The position numbers and the translations under genes were made by a program. Positions 10,315-22,788 of a stretch of DNA of 64,000 nucleotides are shown here, piece by piece. Source of the DNA: Adineta ricciae (taxonomy: Eukaryota > Rotifera > Eurotatoria > Adinetida > Adinetidae); the NCBI GenBank assembly GCA_905250025.1, contig CAJNOJ010000044.1, positions 434,001-498,000 of the forward strand. The letters are read 5' to 3'. Within the stretch, counting starts at the first letter, position 1, and each line of letters begins with the position of its first letter. A model generated the notes under the pieces. That model saw nothing but the letters and a program-made list of their open reading frames with translations. It did not search any database and was not told where the DNA came from.

Positions 10315-13300
10315 TTCGCATTTTATATAAAACAGAATCAAATAAATACAAATGATTTTCTTTTCAAATAATATTTCAAACACTGCCAAAAAATAAAAGT
10401 TTTCTTGTGGATTGTTAAAATTTTACCCTAAAATGTATATATTTGTTTGAGATTCTTTTTCATGTTCGATAATGGCCTGACAAATGAAAATCGATGCAAA
10501 TATCAAAGAGATTAGTTTAATATCGTAACAAAATCATCGTAGAAATAGATTTGCCGATAAAAGAAATAAATCGATCCTAGCAAGAAAAATATCATTCGCG
10601 TAGATTACATAGAGTTTCTTTGTTGTGAATAAGAAAGAGTATGGCACGAGACCATTCGGTATTATCTTATCATAAAGACGATACAAGAAAAATTATCTTT
10701 ATTACTGTGATTCATGTAGAAAGTCGGTCTTGATAGAAGTCAACTACAAGGATAGAGGACATCATTTGCCATGAATTCATTTGTAAAACTCGTGTCAGTA
10801 TGTTTTATTCTATTCAAACATGAGGATAAAATCTACTTTAATACTCTTCAATCATTATTAACAGTCTTGTCGACCTTATTTCAAGTGTCTTTTGCTCTGT
10901 TTTATTCTTACTTCTTTTTCGTTATTCTCTTCTTTTTTTTGCAAGAAGAAATCGGAATTAAATCAACACTGGCTAGAAATAAAACGAAACAGGCGTAGGC
11001 GAATGATGATAAAACGAGAGAAAAACACCGGTCGGTGCATGGTTATTTTTTTTCTTTGCCACTATTATCGAAGGAATAACGAGAAATGGCTTCTAGGCAT
11101 ACATTTTTTGCTTATTTGTGCCTTCGTACAATGGCTATTTTCGCTAGACAATAATATAGGAGACACAAGGAATATCTCGTTCTATGCATATATGATCTAG
11201 TGGCCAATTTTCTGTCTGTATATACATGAACCTATTGTTTTGTTTGCACTCGTATTTGTTGTTGCTGAAAGAAGAGTAGCACTCTGTCTCTTTCGTGCTC
11301 TCTCCCTCTTTCGCTTTCTAAATATATGCGAACACGAACGATTGTTGTAAGGCTTTGACAACGATGACAAAATTCATCTGGGTGAACTATTTCGTATGAC
11401 TACCTGTCTAAGCAAACATTTGACCATCAACGAATGAAGAGTAAAGACAGAGAAGAGAGAGAGAAGGAACGAAAAGAAAAAAATATGAATGGTAAATAAA
11501 GAAGAGAGACATAATTTGACAACGAAATCGAACGCTCATGGCATGCTTCGTTTTTTTCTTTTTCTCCTTCTCTTTTTTCTCGTCGTCTTCGTTTTCTTTT
11601 CTTTTCATCTGATGGTTATGGTAAGTAGTCTACATCCATGATGCGTGTATGTATGTATGCTTGCTCTTCGTGTCGACAACGAAAAAATGCAAGAAGAAGC
11701 AGTGAGAGACAAGAGACTTGTATTTTTTGCTTTTGCTTTTCCTTTTTTCTTTGAAAAAAAATACTTCGACAGGATCGGTAGCGAATACGAAAGGGATTCG
11801 TCGACATTGTGCTTTTTTGATCAGTAAGTAGACAAATCTCGGCGTTTTATTTTGAGTATATTGACAAATCGAATGAGGTGTTGCTCATAACAATTCACTC
11901 TCGAAAAGATCGTCTGTATGTATGTATGTATTGGTCAGATACAGACAGTCAGTCGTCTCTTTTCGTTCTCACCGGGGCCCCTGAGGCGACTTTTTTCGTA
12001 CAATAGAAAAAGCTACACATCGACGAAAAGGTGAAATGTCGCAGAGAGAGAGAAAGAAAGAAAAGGAGCAATATGAATTAATACAATTATATGCACACGT
12101 ACATGGAGAAAAAAAAAAGAAAAGAGGCATGTATCGACGATGAAGCATACAGTAGACGATGAATTTTCTTCTCTTGATTAATTAGTTCATGACTTAGCGC
12201 ATTTTCAAGTTAATTAACTGTTTTCATGTAGGAGAAATCAACATTATTGGTTACGGTCGAATACAATTAGATGTTGAATAGGTATGTGCCTGCATTTTCG
12301 AAAGCAAATACGAATGTATGTATATATCACCGGTACAATCACTGAGCGCGAATGTTCGCAGTCAATTTGTAAAACTCAATTATTGACTAGAGCACTTCGT
12401 GCTTTGGGAAATCCGGCTTTCACATCGTGAAATTTTGGTTATTAACGAATATTTGTCAAAAATACATTCATTGTTTTCATGAAAATAACTCTATTGATTA
12501 CTATCGAATGTTCGTTGAATACAATAGATCAGAAGCCAACGTATAATTATCAAAATTGCTTTTCCGTTCAATGAACAAAGTTTAATTTGAAAGTTCGTAC
12601 ATATAATTACTTATTATCGAGAAATAAATTTTTACAAGACTTTGTTCGAATGAAAATACCTTCTTCGTCTCATGGACAGAAGACAAAGCGTTACTTGAGC
12701 AAGAAAAAGGATAATTTAATAGTTTAAACAAGGACGTTATTGTTCATTGTATTTTTATTTGTTTGAGATATTAAATGTAAGATTTATTTCAGCGGTGAGT
12801 CTCTCTTCATACTTGTCGGTCGACAGATTAACTCATTGGTTTTCGAGTGTTTTGGCTTGAAAACGTGCCATGTTCTTGAATGATAATCGACTTGAGTAAT
12901 GAAGTTTGCGTTGTTCTACTAAACAGTATATGATAAAATAAAATAGTTCGTAAAAATATCAATGTAATACAGTGTTTAAAGTGATTCATATCTTACCGTT
13001 TTGATGGTCTCTTACTCAGTGATGAAGTTTTTATTTAGTAAAAGTAATACTAACGATTCATTCATATGTCATACAATTACTTTCTAATTGATAACCAAGA
13101 TATTGTTCGTGTGTACTGCTAAATCTTTAGATAAAAGTGTGACTATTCACTTGAATCAATAAATGACTAGACAATATGTGTGACTTTTTTCTGTTTGCCG
13201 TTAATCACTTCGTACATGTCTAGAGGTAAGATTTATCACAAAAGCAATGACTAGCAAAGTACTGTTGATACGAAAAGAGGATCCAAGAAAAATGTAATTG

Positions 13301-13930
13301 TATATATATCCTTTCATAGCTATCTGGTCTAATTTCATTGCAATAATATCATCAATACAACTTACGTTAGTTAATACAATAAATTTTTATTTGAATCAAA
13401 TTGAGTTGCGCAGGTCACAGCGTAAGCATCCTGTTGTGTACAATATTTCTATTCATAAAAATGTCTGATGATGATGTGCGACCTGAGTAGATCGATGTCT
13501 GAAATTTCACTCAGTTATTGATTACAACACCCGTTCCGCTCTGTGGCGCTGCAAAGAGTCAGAAATATTGACCGAGTTTTACATAGATACACTCAGAAAG
13601 CCAGTCCATGTCAGCTTATCTACCAAAGATACACATTTTGCAGTGCGGCATTCTGTAATAAGATGAGGGCGAAATCACACTACCCATGCTAAGGTATTTC
13701 TATTTCTATTGAAGTTCTGAGAAAGAGCAAAACTATTTCCGAATTCTTATTTAGAGAATGTAAAAAAGACTGCTTTGCTTCACAGATAGTAAATTCGATG
13801 AAACTGATGTTTTGACCTAAAATGGATAGAGTGGGAAATGTTAGTCTAAATTCATATTGTCCAGCTCTCGTCCAAAACAGTAACTCCTGGACATTTCATT
13901 CGTTTTTTTTAAATAAAAATAAACAACTTC
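10315..13930. other. Gene-poor region, no supported gene
   Basis: About 3.6 kb of AT-rich DNA with T-rich and GA-rich tracts and short frames made of low-complexity residues. I could not assemble a plausible splice chain on either strand. It may contain degraded transposon DNA, but nothing is recognisable. Confidence 0.5.
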
Positions 13931-14131
13931 ATGCCATATGGAGCGTGAGAAACATCGCGTTCCATTCTATTCAGAGTCTTGTTTTACTGCATATGTTTAT
14001 ATCACTTCTAGCTTTAGTCTTAAAGTGAACTTGAAATATCATTATCTCTTCCGGTGTAGTGATCGTGCAAAGAAGCCAGCTACTGATGGCTTTCAAAGCG
14101 ATCGAATTGCAGCTCAGTTATATAAAAAGTT

Positions 14132-14168
14132 GAGGGTGTGAGTGTGGGTGTGAGTGAGGGTGTGCGAG
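14132..14168 (+). repeat. GT-rich degenerate repeat resembling telomeric sequence
   Basis: A run of GAGGGTGTGAGTGTGGGTGT units with variation. Bdelloid rotifer telomeres are described as TGTGGG repeats, and this is a short imperfect relative lying 43 bases before a LINE relic. It may be chance G/T simple sequence. Confidence 0.4.
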
Positions 14169-14210
14169 TAACTGAACAAATAGTTGAATAACTGAATTCA
14201 ACTTTCGAGT

Positions 14211-14471
14211 TTGACACTACGGATCTTCTTCTGCCATGGTGAAACAAAACAATGCATAGCAGGGGCCGACTTATTGAACAACTATACTGCTCAAGCATCT
14301 GGTATTGAGTGGAAACTCAATGGTAAGAAAGATAAAGGCCGACCGAGAATCAAATATCTTGAGAACATGAACCTTTGGATTGAGAAACAGGGTTACACGA
14401 AAATAGATTTTCTTCACGTACGCAGTTCAAGATCGGAAAAATTGCCGTATCACGTTAGCCGACGTCTGTAA
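14211..14471 (+). mobile_element. Relic of a non-LTR retrotransposon (C-terminal end of the polyprotein)
   Basis: An 86-residue open frame ends with the familiar tail of LINE reverse-transcriptase proteins: an A..W...GK...GRPRIKY block, a helix LENMNLWIEKQGYT with the W..EKG pattern, then a basic stretch and a stop. The rest of the reverse transcriptase is missing upstream, where frames are short and broken, so this is a 5'-truncated dead copy, the usual LINE insertion product. The match rests on the GRPR block and following helix only; I cannot assign a clade. Confidence 0.5.
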
Positions 14472-16291
14472 CAGATAAGGCATCTATCTGATCTAGTACT
14501 GCTCAAGAATTTTCTCTGGATAGTTGTTCCGTCGGCCATGGGTCTAACAATATATGGATGGGTGACTGCATCCATGGACTTGCGAAAATCACTTATCGAT
14601 TTTTATAAGGAAATGAAATCAACATGCCATTCTTTGTTGTGCTGAAGTTTGGACCACAGCGCACAATGCAATTGAAACAGTCTGGGAATGATTGTCTGTA
14701 ATAGAAACGTTGCAATTTACTTTTCTTCTCTTGTTTATGATGGCAGCTCCCAATGTCATAGGCTATTTTAAAAAAGGACTTCTTCGTTTGCCAAAACTCT
14801 CTTGAACTCGTTTTATTTTTTTCGTACACTATGTGTAGCTGTTATACCATGAGCCAATATGGAAAGCGTTGCTCGTCTTTTATCAACAGATTATATCTTA
14901 TATTGATTCTGCTATTTTAAAGCTGTCTGAAACATTCGGTGCTTTTATTCGTCTTTAGGTTGGAAAGAATCGAGAACATCTTTCGTATGAAATGCATTTA
15001 CTAGAAGATGCCGCATTGAAATATTTCAAACTCTATGGAAAAGTCCTGCTGAAGTATAGCAGTAAATATTTTATATAGCTTTCGATAAACATTCGGATTA
15101 TACCTTCTTACAAAACCAACAAAAGAGTCTATGCAAACAGATCTGAGCACAATGTGAAATGCTCGAAATCATGATATAATCATCTGCGTTACATAGATCA
15201 TCGGAAATTTTTATCTAGCAATTGAATTGTTCGTATTCTCCGTTGAGAAATTATGTGTGAAAGTATTTCTCTATATCAACGAAAAGTATGCAATGTATTT
15301 TAATTACTTCGAAAAAGTTTATCTAGATTTTTTCTTTCTGTACACAAGCATTTAGGAAGATTTATGTAAAATTTTTCTAATAGTTTTCCGTCAATGAAAA
15401 ATATCACAATTCGATGCAGAATCAAATTAAGGACCTATGACATCGTATCGATATTCTTATTTTGAGCATTATTGCTTCCAGTCCTTCTCCATTTTGAATC
15501 ATGCAATCGAAATAAAATCTTGTTTCTTATCAATCATAGTTTTCTATCATAAAAAGATGCCACTCAAACCAGTCAATACTGAATTAATGACACGACTAAA
15601 TAAATAGCAATGTGAAATGAAAAGATTATCATTTGCACAATTTGACTCAGAATCGACAAAATCTGCTAAAATCAAGCAGAACTACAGCTGTGTAAAAAAA
15701 TGTATTAGCTAATGCAAATAAAGAACATCTACTTCTGGGCAATATTTTTTTATAATTTTCAAACAAATAGATATTGTGAGAAAATATGCATTTCTGAATC
15801 AGCTATTTTGACATAAGAAAGTCGGACTTCAATAGAATTTTTAAAACCGGCAAAACTGAAAATACTCTCATTAGGTTAAAACTAGCGTTCAAAACCGATT
15901 TTTCATTCGCAGTTATTGTTACTCAGAGAATAATTATACTCCGCCAATGTACGTCATTTAGAAATCTGTGTACTCCCTCCGACCCTGAACAGATGGCAGC
16001 TCTGGTGTCACGCTTTCAAACACAGTTTTCGTCATAATAATACAATTGATACTACGTAATTTCTTTCACCCTCTGCTTCTCTCTCTACTTACACAATGAT
16101 CACATTGACAGAGAAATCGGATCACAGATGTGATACATTCTCACACTCTCATCAGGATCGTGTATCATCATAAACACAAAAAAGAAAGAAAACCGAACAA
16201 ACACAATACATCTACCTACATACAATCAATTACAATATTCTAATCCTCTCATTCTTCTTTGATCACACTTCTTCTGAACATCGTGTTAGCC
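14472..16291. other. Gene-poor region, no supported gene
   Basis: About 1.8 kb. A few fragments between 14.6 and 15.1 kb look like decayed coding sequence with many stops, but no family could be named. CT-rich and CA-rich tracts just before 16.2 kb probably belong to the promoter or leader of the next gene. Confidence 0.45.
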
Positions 16292-17180
16292 ATGTATCAA
16301 CAGTATCCAGCCGCACGACTTGATCATACAGGATACAAGCGATTTGAACAAAGGTTCCCATTGCCCGTCGTGGCAACACTGGCCACAATTCAGATGTTGA
16401 CTACCTTTGCCATCTTCTCCTTGGAAGTTGCTCACAATGCGCTTCACATAAAGCTGACCAATTTGTTCGTTGGATTTTGGACAACAATACCATTCACTAT
16501 TCTCTGGATATCCATGTATGCAGCTGGTGAGTAGCAACCGATGAGACCGGATTGTGACGAGGAACAAATGTGTTTCTTTGATAGTTTGCTGTTGTCGGCG
16601 ACAAAGCTGTGCCACACATGCAGTTGTGCAGAACATTCTTGGATTCATTTTTGCATGCATTCTCATTGGCATCAACATTGCTTTTATTCGGCAGCCCGAC
16701 AAGTGTTTTTTCACAGAAGGAATGTGTCGAACGCTGAACTGGGCAAGCTACATACATGGCCCTCTCGAATGCTTAGTCGATGGTGTGACAAGCCAGTGTG
16801 GAAACACTCGCATCTCCCTCATCATTGCTCAGCTCATTTGTGGCGTTGTTATGGCACTAGTGTGTCTCATCTATTTTGCCATCTATTGCGCAATATTGAT
16901 GCAGACAACGAGAGTGAGTCAGTCTGAAGTGACAACAGTGAATGATGCCGTGACGGCACCTGTATATCCAACAAATGCCAAGCAGTTGCCATTGTCCATT
17001 AGTCATCATCATCAGACGTACACCATATCTTCTCATCCTTATCAGGGAGGAGTACCAGTGATGATGAGCGTTTACCCACCACAAGCAGCTGTTTCGTCTA
17101 TGGAGAATAGCTATGTGAACTGCAATCCCTCGACTCAATATGCTACAATCTATCCAACGATTGGTAACGATCGATTTTAA
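16292..17180 (+). CDS. Four-helix membrane protein with proline/tyrosine-rich cytoplasmic tail, unrecognised
   Basis: Exons 16292-16526 and 16585-17180 join across a 58-bp intron to give 276 residues. Four hydrophobic helices are visible: near LPVVATLATIQMLTTFAIFS, near LFVGFWTTIPFTILWISMY, near ILGFIFACILIGINIAF and near ISLIIAQLICGVVMALVCL. The loop between helices 3 and 4 is cysteine-containing (CFFTEGMC, ECLVDG, SQCG). The tail is rich in Pro, Tyr, Ser and His. This topology fits MARVEL, MS4A/CD20-like or TMEM-type tetraspan families; no signature decides. The frame extends 11 codons upstream. A CCRR motif starts exon 2 after the second helix and could be a palmitoylation site (inference). 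Confidence 0.8.
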
Positions 17181-17258
17181 TGTTGAGTGTAGAAAAAAAA
17201 ACGATGGAGAAAACATGATGTAATTTTGTTCTATGCTTTTCCTTTCAGTTGAATAAAT

Positions 17259-17844
17259 TTATCGATTAAGTTGATCGAAGATCGTTTGAATTCTATCCTC
17301 ATCGATAAGTCCAGTGAAGCGATTGATCTCTTTACCATTTTTAATAGCCACTACTGAAATCGAGACAGATCAGAAAATATGGCTGATTCAGTTGGTTTTT
17401 ACCTGTTGGCACCGCTGTAACGTTGTATTGAATACTCAATTCATTCATCTTATCAACGTCGACTTTTGCCAATGTAATATGTTGATCACCAGAAGATGTT
17501 TTTACATCTTTGTTATATTCAGCAATTAGCTTTTCTAGTCGTGGTTCTAAACAATATGAAAATTGTCGTCGTTCTGTTCACATATGATTTCTCTTCATAC
17601 CTAGAATTCTACATGGTCCACACCTTGGAAAAACGAAAGGTTTATTAGAATGAGTGTAATCAGAGTCTTACCAACTAGCGTGAAAATTGACGATGAACGG
17701 CTCTTTACTCTCAAGAACTTGTCTCTGAAAATCACTTGCGTCTTGTACATGAAAAATATCTTTCGATAATCGTACTATCGAAGTATGGAACTGTCGCAAG
17801 ATAATGTTCGTGACACCTAACTTTCGTAAGTTCTGAAGTAACAT
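17259..17844 (-). CDS. TXN2: Mitochondrial thioredoxin
   Basis: Protein disulfide reductase of the mitochondrial matrix. Four exons: 17672-17844, 17601-17623, 17403-17546 and 17259-17353, giving 144 residues. A basic, hydroxylated presequence without acidic residues (IILRQFHTSIVRLSKD) suits mitochondrial import. The active site WCGPC is complete but the Trp codon is split by an intron, and CGPC lies in a 23-base micro-exon flanked by introns of 48 and 54 bp. Then follow LAKVDVDKMNELSIQYNV, the cis-proline motif AVPT and a final KNGKEINRFTGLIDE, all standard for thioredoxin. The ATG at 17844 is the first real ATG; nine bases upstream the frame has only TTG. It converges on the four-helix gene, with 78 bp between stops. 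Confidence 0.94.
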
Positions 17845-18331
17845 TTCGTTCAAGAACGCAGTGTATATATATATCTATAAAATGATTTCATTCATACTAG
17901 AGTTTATTTTTATTCTTCAAAAGAGAGTAACAAAAAACCTCCGCTCAAAATTGCAGAGAATTTCATAACAAATTCATACAAAAAAAAATCTTCAAAAAAT
18001 GCTTTGCTTTTCAAAATATAAGGAAAGACACAAATAATCTCAATTTTATGTACATATCACAGGTGAATTTTCATATATTGGAAGGATCATAAACACAAAA
18101 TCACTCCTCACGTTGGACTGATGAGTCTATTAGAAAATGGAAGGCGTTTATTTTCTACAGTAGACGGTTGAGTGTCTGACACTGGGGAAAGATTTAATCT
18201 GAATAAAACAAATATTCAAAAGGACATATATATATATATACAAATTTATGAGTGTTACTTGATTTGATTATTAGACGACAATAATAACTAGAAGAAGGCG
18301 AATGAAATTTTATTAGAAAGTCAAGAGTGAA

Positions 18332-20864
18332 TCAAAAGAAAAATGATGTTACTTCATTATCCATTCGAAACCAAAGCGACAGGTCAGACGCATATAGCTG
18401 TATAAATTTGGCTTTTTCTAACATAAGAAAAACGTTTTTAGCCGGGAAATGGTAATGCTCGAGAATAGATTGAACGAATCCAGTCGAATACAGTACAATG
18501 TTATTTAATGATCGATTATTGATCTGAATGAAGATGTTCGAATGATGATCACGTTCTATTCGCACTGGATGATATTTAATAGTTAAAGCCTAAAGAAACA
18601 AAAAAGGCTCCATTGTTTCGAGTGAAAACCGAAGCACTTACATAACGTTCAATAGTATCTGTATCAATATTTGAATGAATTAGTTTAAGTAAAGAACAAA
18701 TATTGAAATCAGGGAGGTGAATACATTTTTCATAATGTATAAAAACGAGCGGTATCTTTTGTTGCAAAGAATTTATTACGGCGTGAATATGAATTAGTTT
18801 AACACAAGTTTCGTTTGTAATCCATGTACCGCTGAGATTAGATGTCCGCGATTTCACAAGAGAACGTTTCAAAGTTCTGCAAAAAACAAACCGTCACATA
18901 ATTTGAGCATTTTTTTGTGTAAGTATGATATCTACTACTTACTCGCCGAGTCGATTGTATAAAGCAATAACTGGATGTACAGGTGATTTATCATCAGTCA
19001 TATTAAGTATATTTTGTTTGTACGTATCTGCGGTCTGTAGAGTCGCTTTCGCTCTTTTTATGTGTATCATGTAATCATTTACACAAACATACTGTCCTGA
19101 GTTGGTGACAAATAGATTTGTTTGAAAACACCCATCATTTTCTAGTGTTAGGAGTTCGATTTCTGGCAAAACTTGATCAATAACAGCTAAAAACTGATTC
19201 GTCGCATCAGTGGACCACGCTAGATGATCGTCATTCTCCTGATTGATCGGCGAAATATGAGCCAAACGGCACGTTAGCGAAAAAACTAAATGACGATGGA
19301 AACTGTCAATCAAATGTCGAAGACGATGTATTGGTACATATTCATCCCATGTACCTAAGTCGACATAGAATAGATTGACAGTGTTGTCCACCGGATCGAA
19401 ATCGAGGATTTGGGAACGATTCCAGATTCGATCATTCTCTGATGATTTCGGATCCGCGCATATCACACAGAGATTGACGTGAATTTGTTCAGGTGTGACA
19501 AGGTATTCTTTTGCGTCGACTTCATTATAGAATTCATTGATTTCGCGTTGGAATTTATCGAATTCGATGGCATCTTGCTTTAATTGAATCGTAAAACAAT
19601 GTGGATTCAATGCTGCGATAATTATACATGTGTGAGTTTTTTGAAGAAGATGATCAGGCACGTAAAATTCATACGAATAACGATTGGAAACGATCCTTTG
19701 GTTTTTGTATTCCAATGCTTTGGACAGCTTATCGTTGGTTGTATTTTGACAGAATAGAATCTGTTCAGTGGCACATGTACTTGACTTTAGACAAGATTTC
19801 GTTTGAGAGATGCTTGATTGCGCTTTTGTTCGAACTGCAAGGGAGAAAGTAAATGTATAACATTGAAGAATAGTTGTTATCTACATACTATTCTGATCTT
19901 TCGATACGGAAATGTTCGTATTGAAAGAAACACGAGGCGAATAAGCAGACAAACGATGAGAAAATGATTGATCTAAAAATAAATCATATTTCGCAAAATT
20001 AAATTCTTCTTTCTTGTTGTGTTTACCACTATGAACCTGTAATTGATTAAGGTCCTTTTCATCTCTATCGTCGCAATCGATCAACATCTTGCAAATTAAT
20101 GTATATCCATTACATAGTTGAAGTAAATAATCATTGACATAAATGATCGTTCCTGTTTCCGATCGTTGAACAAATGCTCGAGCATTTTGAGATTTTTCGA
20201 AGATCACATGAGCTTTTCCACTGAATGACTTTCCTGTTCGAGTTGACATCAACATTCGAATCCGATGGACACGATAGAAACGATTGAAAAACTCCATTAG
20301 ATCTTCCTGTTTAGCATCACGTGGTAAACCACTGACAACGACCGTTTGATGCAAATATGGGTTTCGTTCCATTGATGATTCAATCAATGGTCGACGTCGA
20401 CGACGAAGACATACAGGTTCACAAAGATCTACTTCAATGACATTCGATCGTTTCGAACGTAGTGCATTGAGAATTGTATCATATTTGTACGTTGAGAGTT
20501 TATTGAATTGACTCAACCGTTCAAGCGGTATCCAACCCTGATTTTCACGCTCGTACTTGGCTAAGTTATAATCGAATTTGAGATTCTCTTCAGCTAGATA
20601 AGCTTCGACTAGATGAAAGATTGTTGGATTGGTTTTCAGGAGAAGTAGACTCACTCTGCTGGATAATTCTGGATTGTAAAACATCCATTTCGGCCATGAT
20701 TGTACATAGCCTCGATGAAACAATCTTTCACTTTCTTTTTGTTCGGTAACACAGGCAGATAACGATTTTATTTCTTTCGAGAAAAAAAACTGATCTAAAA
20801 TAGAAATTTGCGAGCAACAAAAGGAATTCAAGTTTGACACAATGAAGAAAGAAAAACCGCGCAT
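18332..20864 (-). CDS. La motif + RRM + extended Tudor protein, unusual architecture
   Basis: Exons 19889-20864, 18943-19834, 18642-18876 and 18332-18589 join in frame (2361 bases, 786 residues from the first ATG; an in-frame ATG at 20684 would give 726). Residues 76-160 form a La motif: VEAYLAEENLKFDYNL, then GWIPLERLSQFNKL, then a basic RRRRR. Positions that bind the UUU end in La (Gln, first Tyr of the pair, Phe) appear as Leu, Ala and Asn. Residues 172-245 are an RRM (TVVVSGLPRDA, GKAHVIFE). About 390-560 is an extended Tudor domain: a staphylococcal-nuclease-like part, then WNRSQILDFDPV and LFYVDLGTWDEYV. The last 170 residues are unrecognised. TDRD10 has RRM plus Tudor; TDRD5/7 have LOTUS plus Tudor. 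A germ-granule or piRNA role is inference. It starts 42-112 bp after MBOAT7. Confidence 0.85.
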
Positions 20865-20905
20865 GCTCGGAGTCAGATTCTTCTTTTTCTCGAATAAATA
20901 GCGAA

Positions 20906-22788
20906 TTAAAGTTCTTTTTTATGTTCATGTTGTTCTTGTTCAAGTCGTTGATGTTGTTCGGATGAAGCTTTCGGTTGTGCGCCCATGCCAAGATCTTTAT
21001 TAACAACCTCTTTTCGTTTTCCTTTAGGTCGCATCTGAATAGCCACTAGGCCAATTACATATAGGACTAATGTTACAATGTGACCAATGAAATATACGCT
21101 CTTCCAATATTTCCATGTGTAATGAAAGTACTTGAGAATAAAACCAATGGACATGTAGTCGAACATACGTGTACGAAACAACCATGAGCAAAAGTCATAC
21201 ACTCGATGGAGCATACTATTTGCTGGAATACGACGACGTACACCGGCCTCCATAACGTTTTCAGCGAGGATACATGGCGTTGTTGTTACCATTCCCATAT
21301 AATAACCTAGATGGATACCGTGCCAATAGGCGGATATAAACATTGTGGCTGGATGACTAAGTAAATAGAGTGAAATAACAGTTGATGGTAAAATGAATTT
21401 TTCTTACGCAATTTGACGCCATCTGATTCGTTTGTAAACACATGTTGCCATCCAGTATTGAACGCTCATATTCCAGTATCGGAGAACTTCTTTAACCGTT
21501 AATGCTGTTTCACATTTCCATTCATCTATATTATGAACTGTTTCGAAATCATAACCAATCGTATTCGGTGCTTGTTCATAGCTAAAAATGAGAACTAAGT
21601 AGTCAAGTACCAACTCAAGTAAAACATACGCTTGTTTTAATGCAACGAGATCGGTTGGACCTTGTCCTAAACAAAGAAGTATTTCTCAGTGATATTTTAC
21701 TCATATGTCCACCAATGTCAAACCTGGTTTCGGTTTACTGGCCAGTGGATAAGCACCAAAACCAGCGGCCATACACATACATTCGGCTAGTAACCAAGCA
21801 GAATAGAATCGAAAACGAAACAATGTGAATATTAGTGGCATGTAGAGTAAGCGATACCACAGTGGATTGTCATAGAATTTATCATCGAGTGCATCCTAGA
21901 GCAAAATAGATACATCAAAAAGAGTTTTCTTATTCGTAGTAACTAAATTTACATTAAATGAAACAATTGTTGATAGAAGTAAATAAGTTAATATATAAAT
22001 TGAACCGAAGATGACACGCTTTCTCATAAACACTAAGCCATTGATATGCACTCCATGCTTCATTTCGAGCCAATCATGATATGTTCGATATCGATAATAT
22101 GGACCTAAAATATTATACACAAAATCCTAAGATAATCTTAATTGAAATACAAGCTACCAGTTAAAAGACCAATATAACAATAGGCATATTGAAAAACTCT
22201 CAGTGTCGTTGGTTTCACTGAGAGATACATATCTTGTAAATGTAACTTTTCACTCTCTTCTGCATTCGTTTGTTTACGAATAGTTTTCAAACGCGTATAA
22301 GAATCGTGCCACTCAAAAGCAACACTAACAAGCTACAAGAAAAACCGATAATCAAGTATTTATAATTCATCGTTCTCGTTCGTGTCCATTGACGCACTTT
22401 CAATGTTAACATTAATTGAATGGCATTACTATGCGAAACAGGTAGTCGAATTGAAAAAAAATTCGTTGTGCGGAAAAATAATAGATACGAAAAACACCAG
22501 ATAAATGTAGCAATATGAACGTATCTACATAGAAATAGATGAAATTTTGTCGCGCCCAAGAAAAAGTCAATACCGTGCTGTGACACTCGCTAAAATGAGA
22601 CAGGTGCCAGCAGTTGTGATTAAAGAGTGTAAAATATCCCAACGACAAACGATTAAAGCAAACAGAAAACCAATCAATGTCGATGAGTACGCTTTCACAT
22701 TCGTCTGACGCGAATCTTTGAAGGCAAAACCGATGGGAATCGAAATAAGAAGTAAACAGACGTAGATAACTTCATCTGATAGATACAT
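20906..22788 (-). CDS. MBOAT7: Lysophosphatidylinositol acyltransferase (MBOAT7/LPIAT1)
   Basis: Multi-pass membrane-bound O-acyltransferase that puts arachidonate-type chains onto lysophosphatidylinositol. At least six exons. The start, YVCLLLISIPIGFAFK, matches the start of vertebrate MBOAT7, followed by the region of TFSYLLFFR-type helices, GPYYRYRTYHDWLE, YDFETVHNIDEWKCE, RYWNMSVQYWMATCVYKR and the catalytic-His segment SAYWHGIHLGYY. The C-terminus is a hydrophilic Glu/Gln/His/Lys tail (ending EHKKEL). The RYWN and WHG motifs give the conserved Asn and His of MBOATs. The gene reads straight into the La-Tudor gene on the same strand. Confidence 0.95.

Noticed and set aside
10771-11200. Two overlapping plus-strand frames with hydrophobic and basic parts
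   Set aside because: They are made of T-rich and A-rich low complexity, overlap each other in different frames, and have no splice context or family resemblance.
14593-15070. Fragments suggestive of a second transposase
   Set aside because: Only isolated short strings looked protein-like, with many stops and no catalytic motif; not enough to name an element.
16286-16927. Long frames in other phases and on the opposite strand over the four-helix gene
   Set aside because: Shadow frames of the real two-exon gene; the true frame has hydrophobic helices and a consistent splice join.
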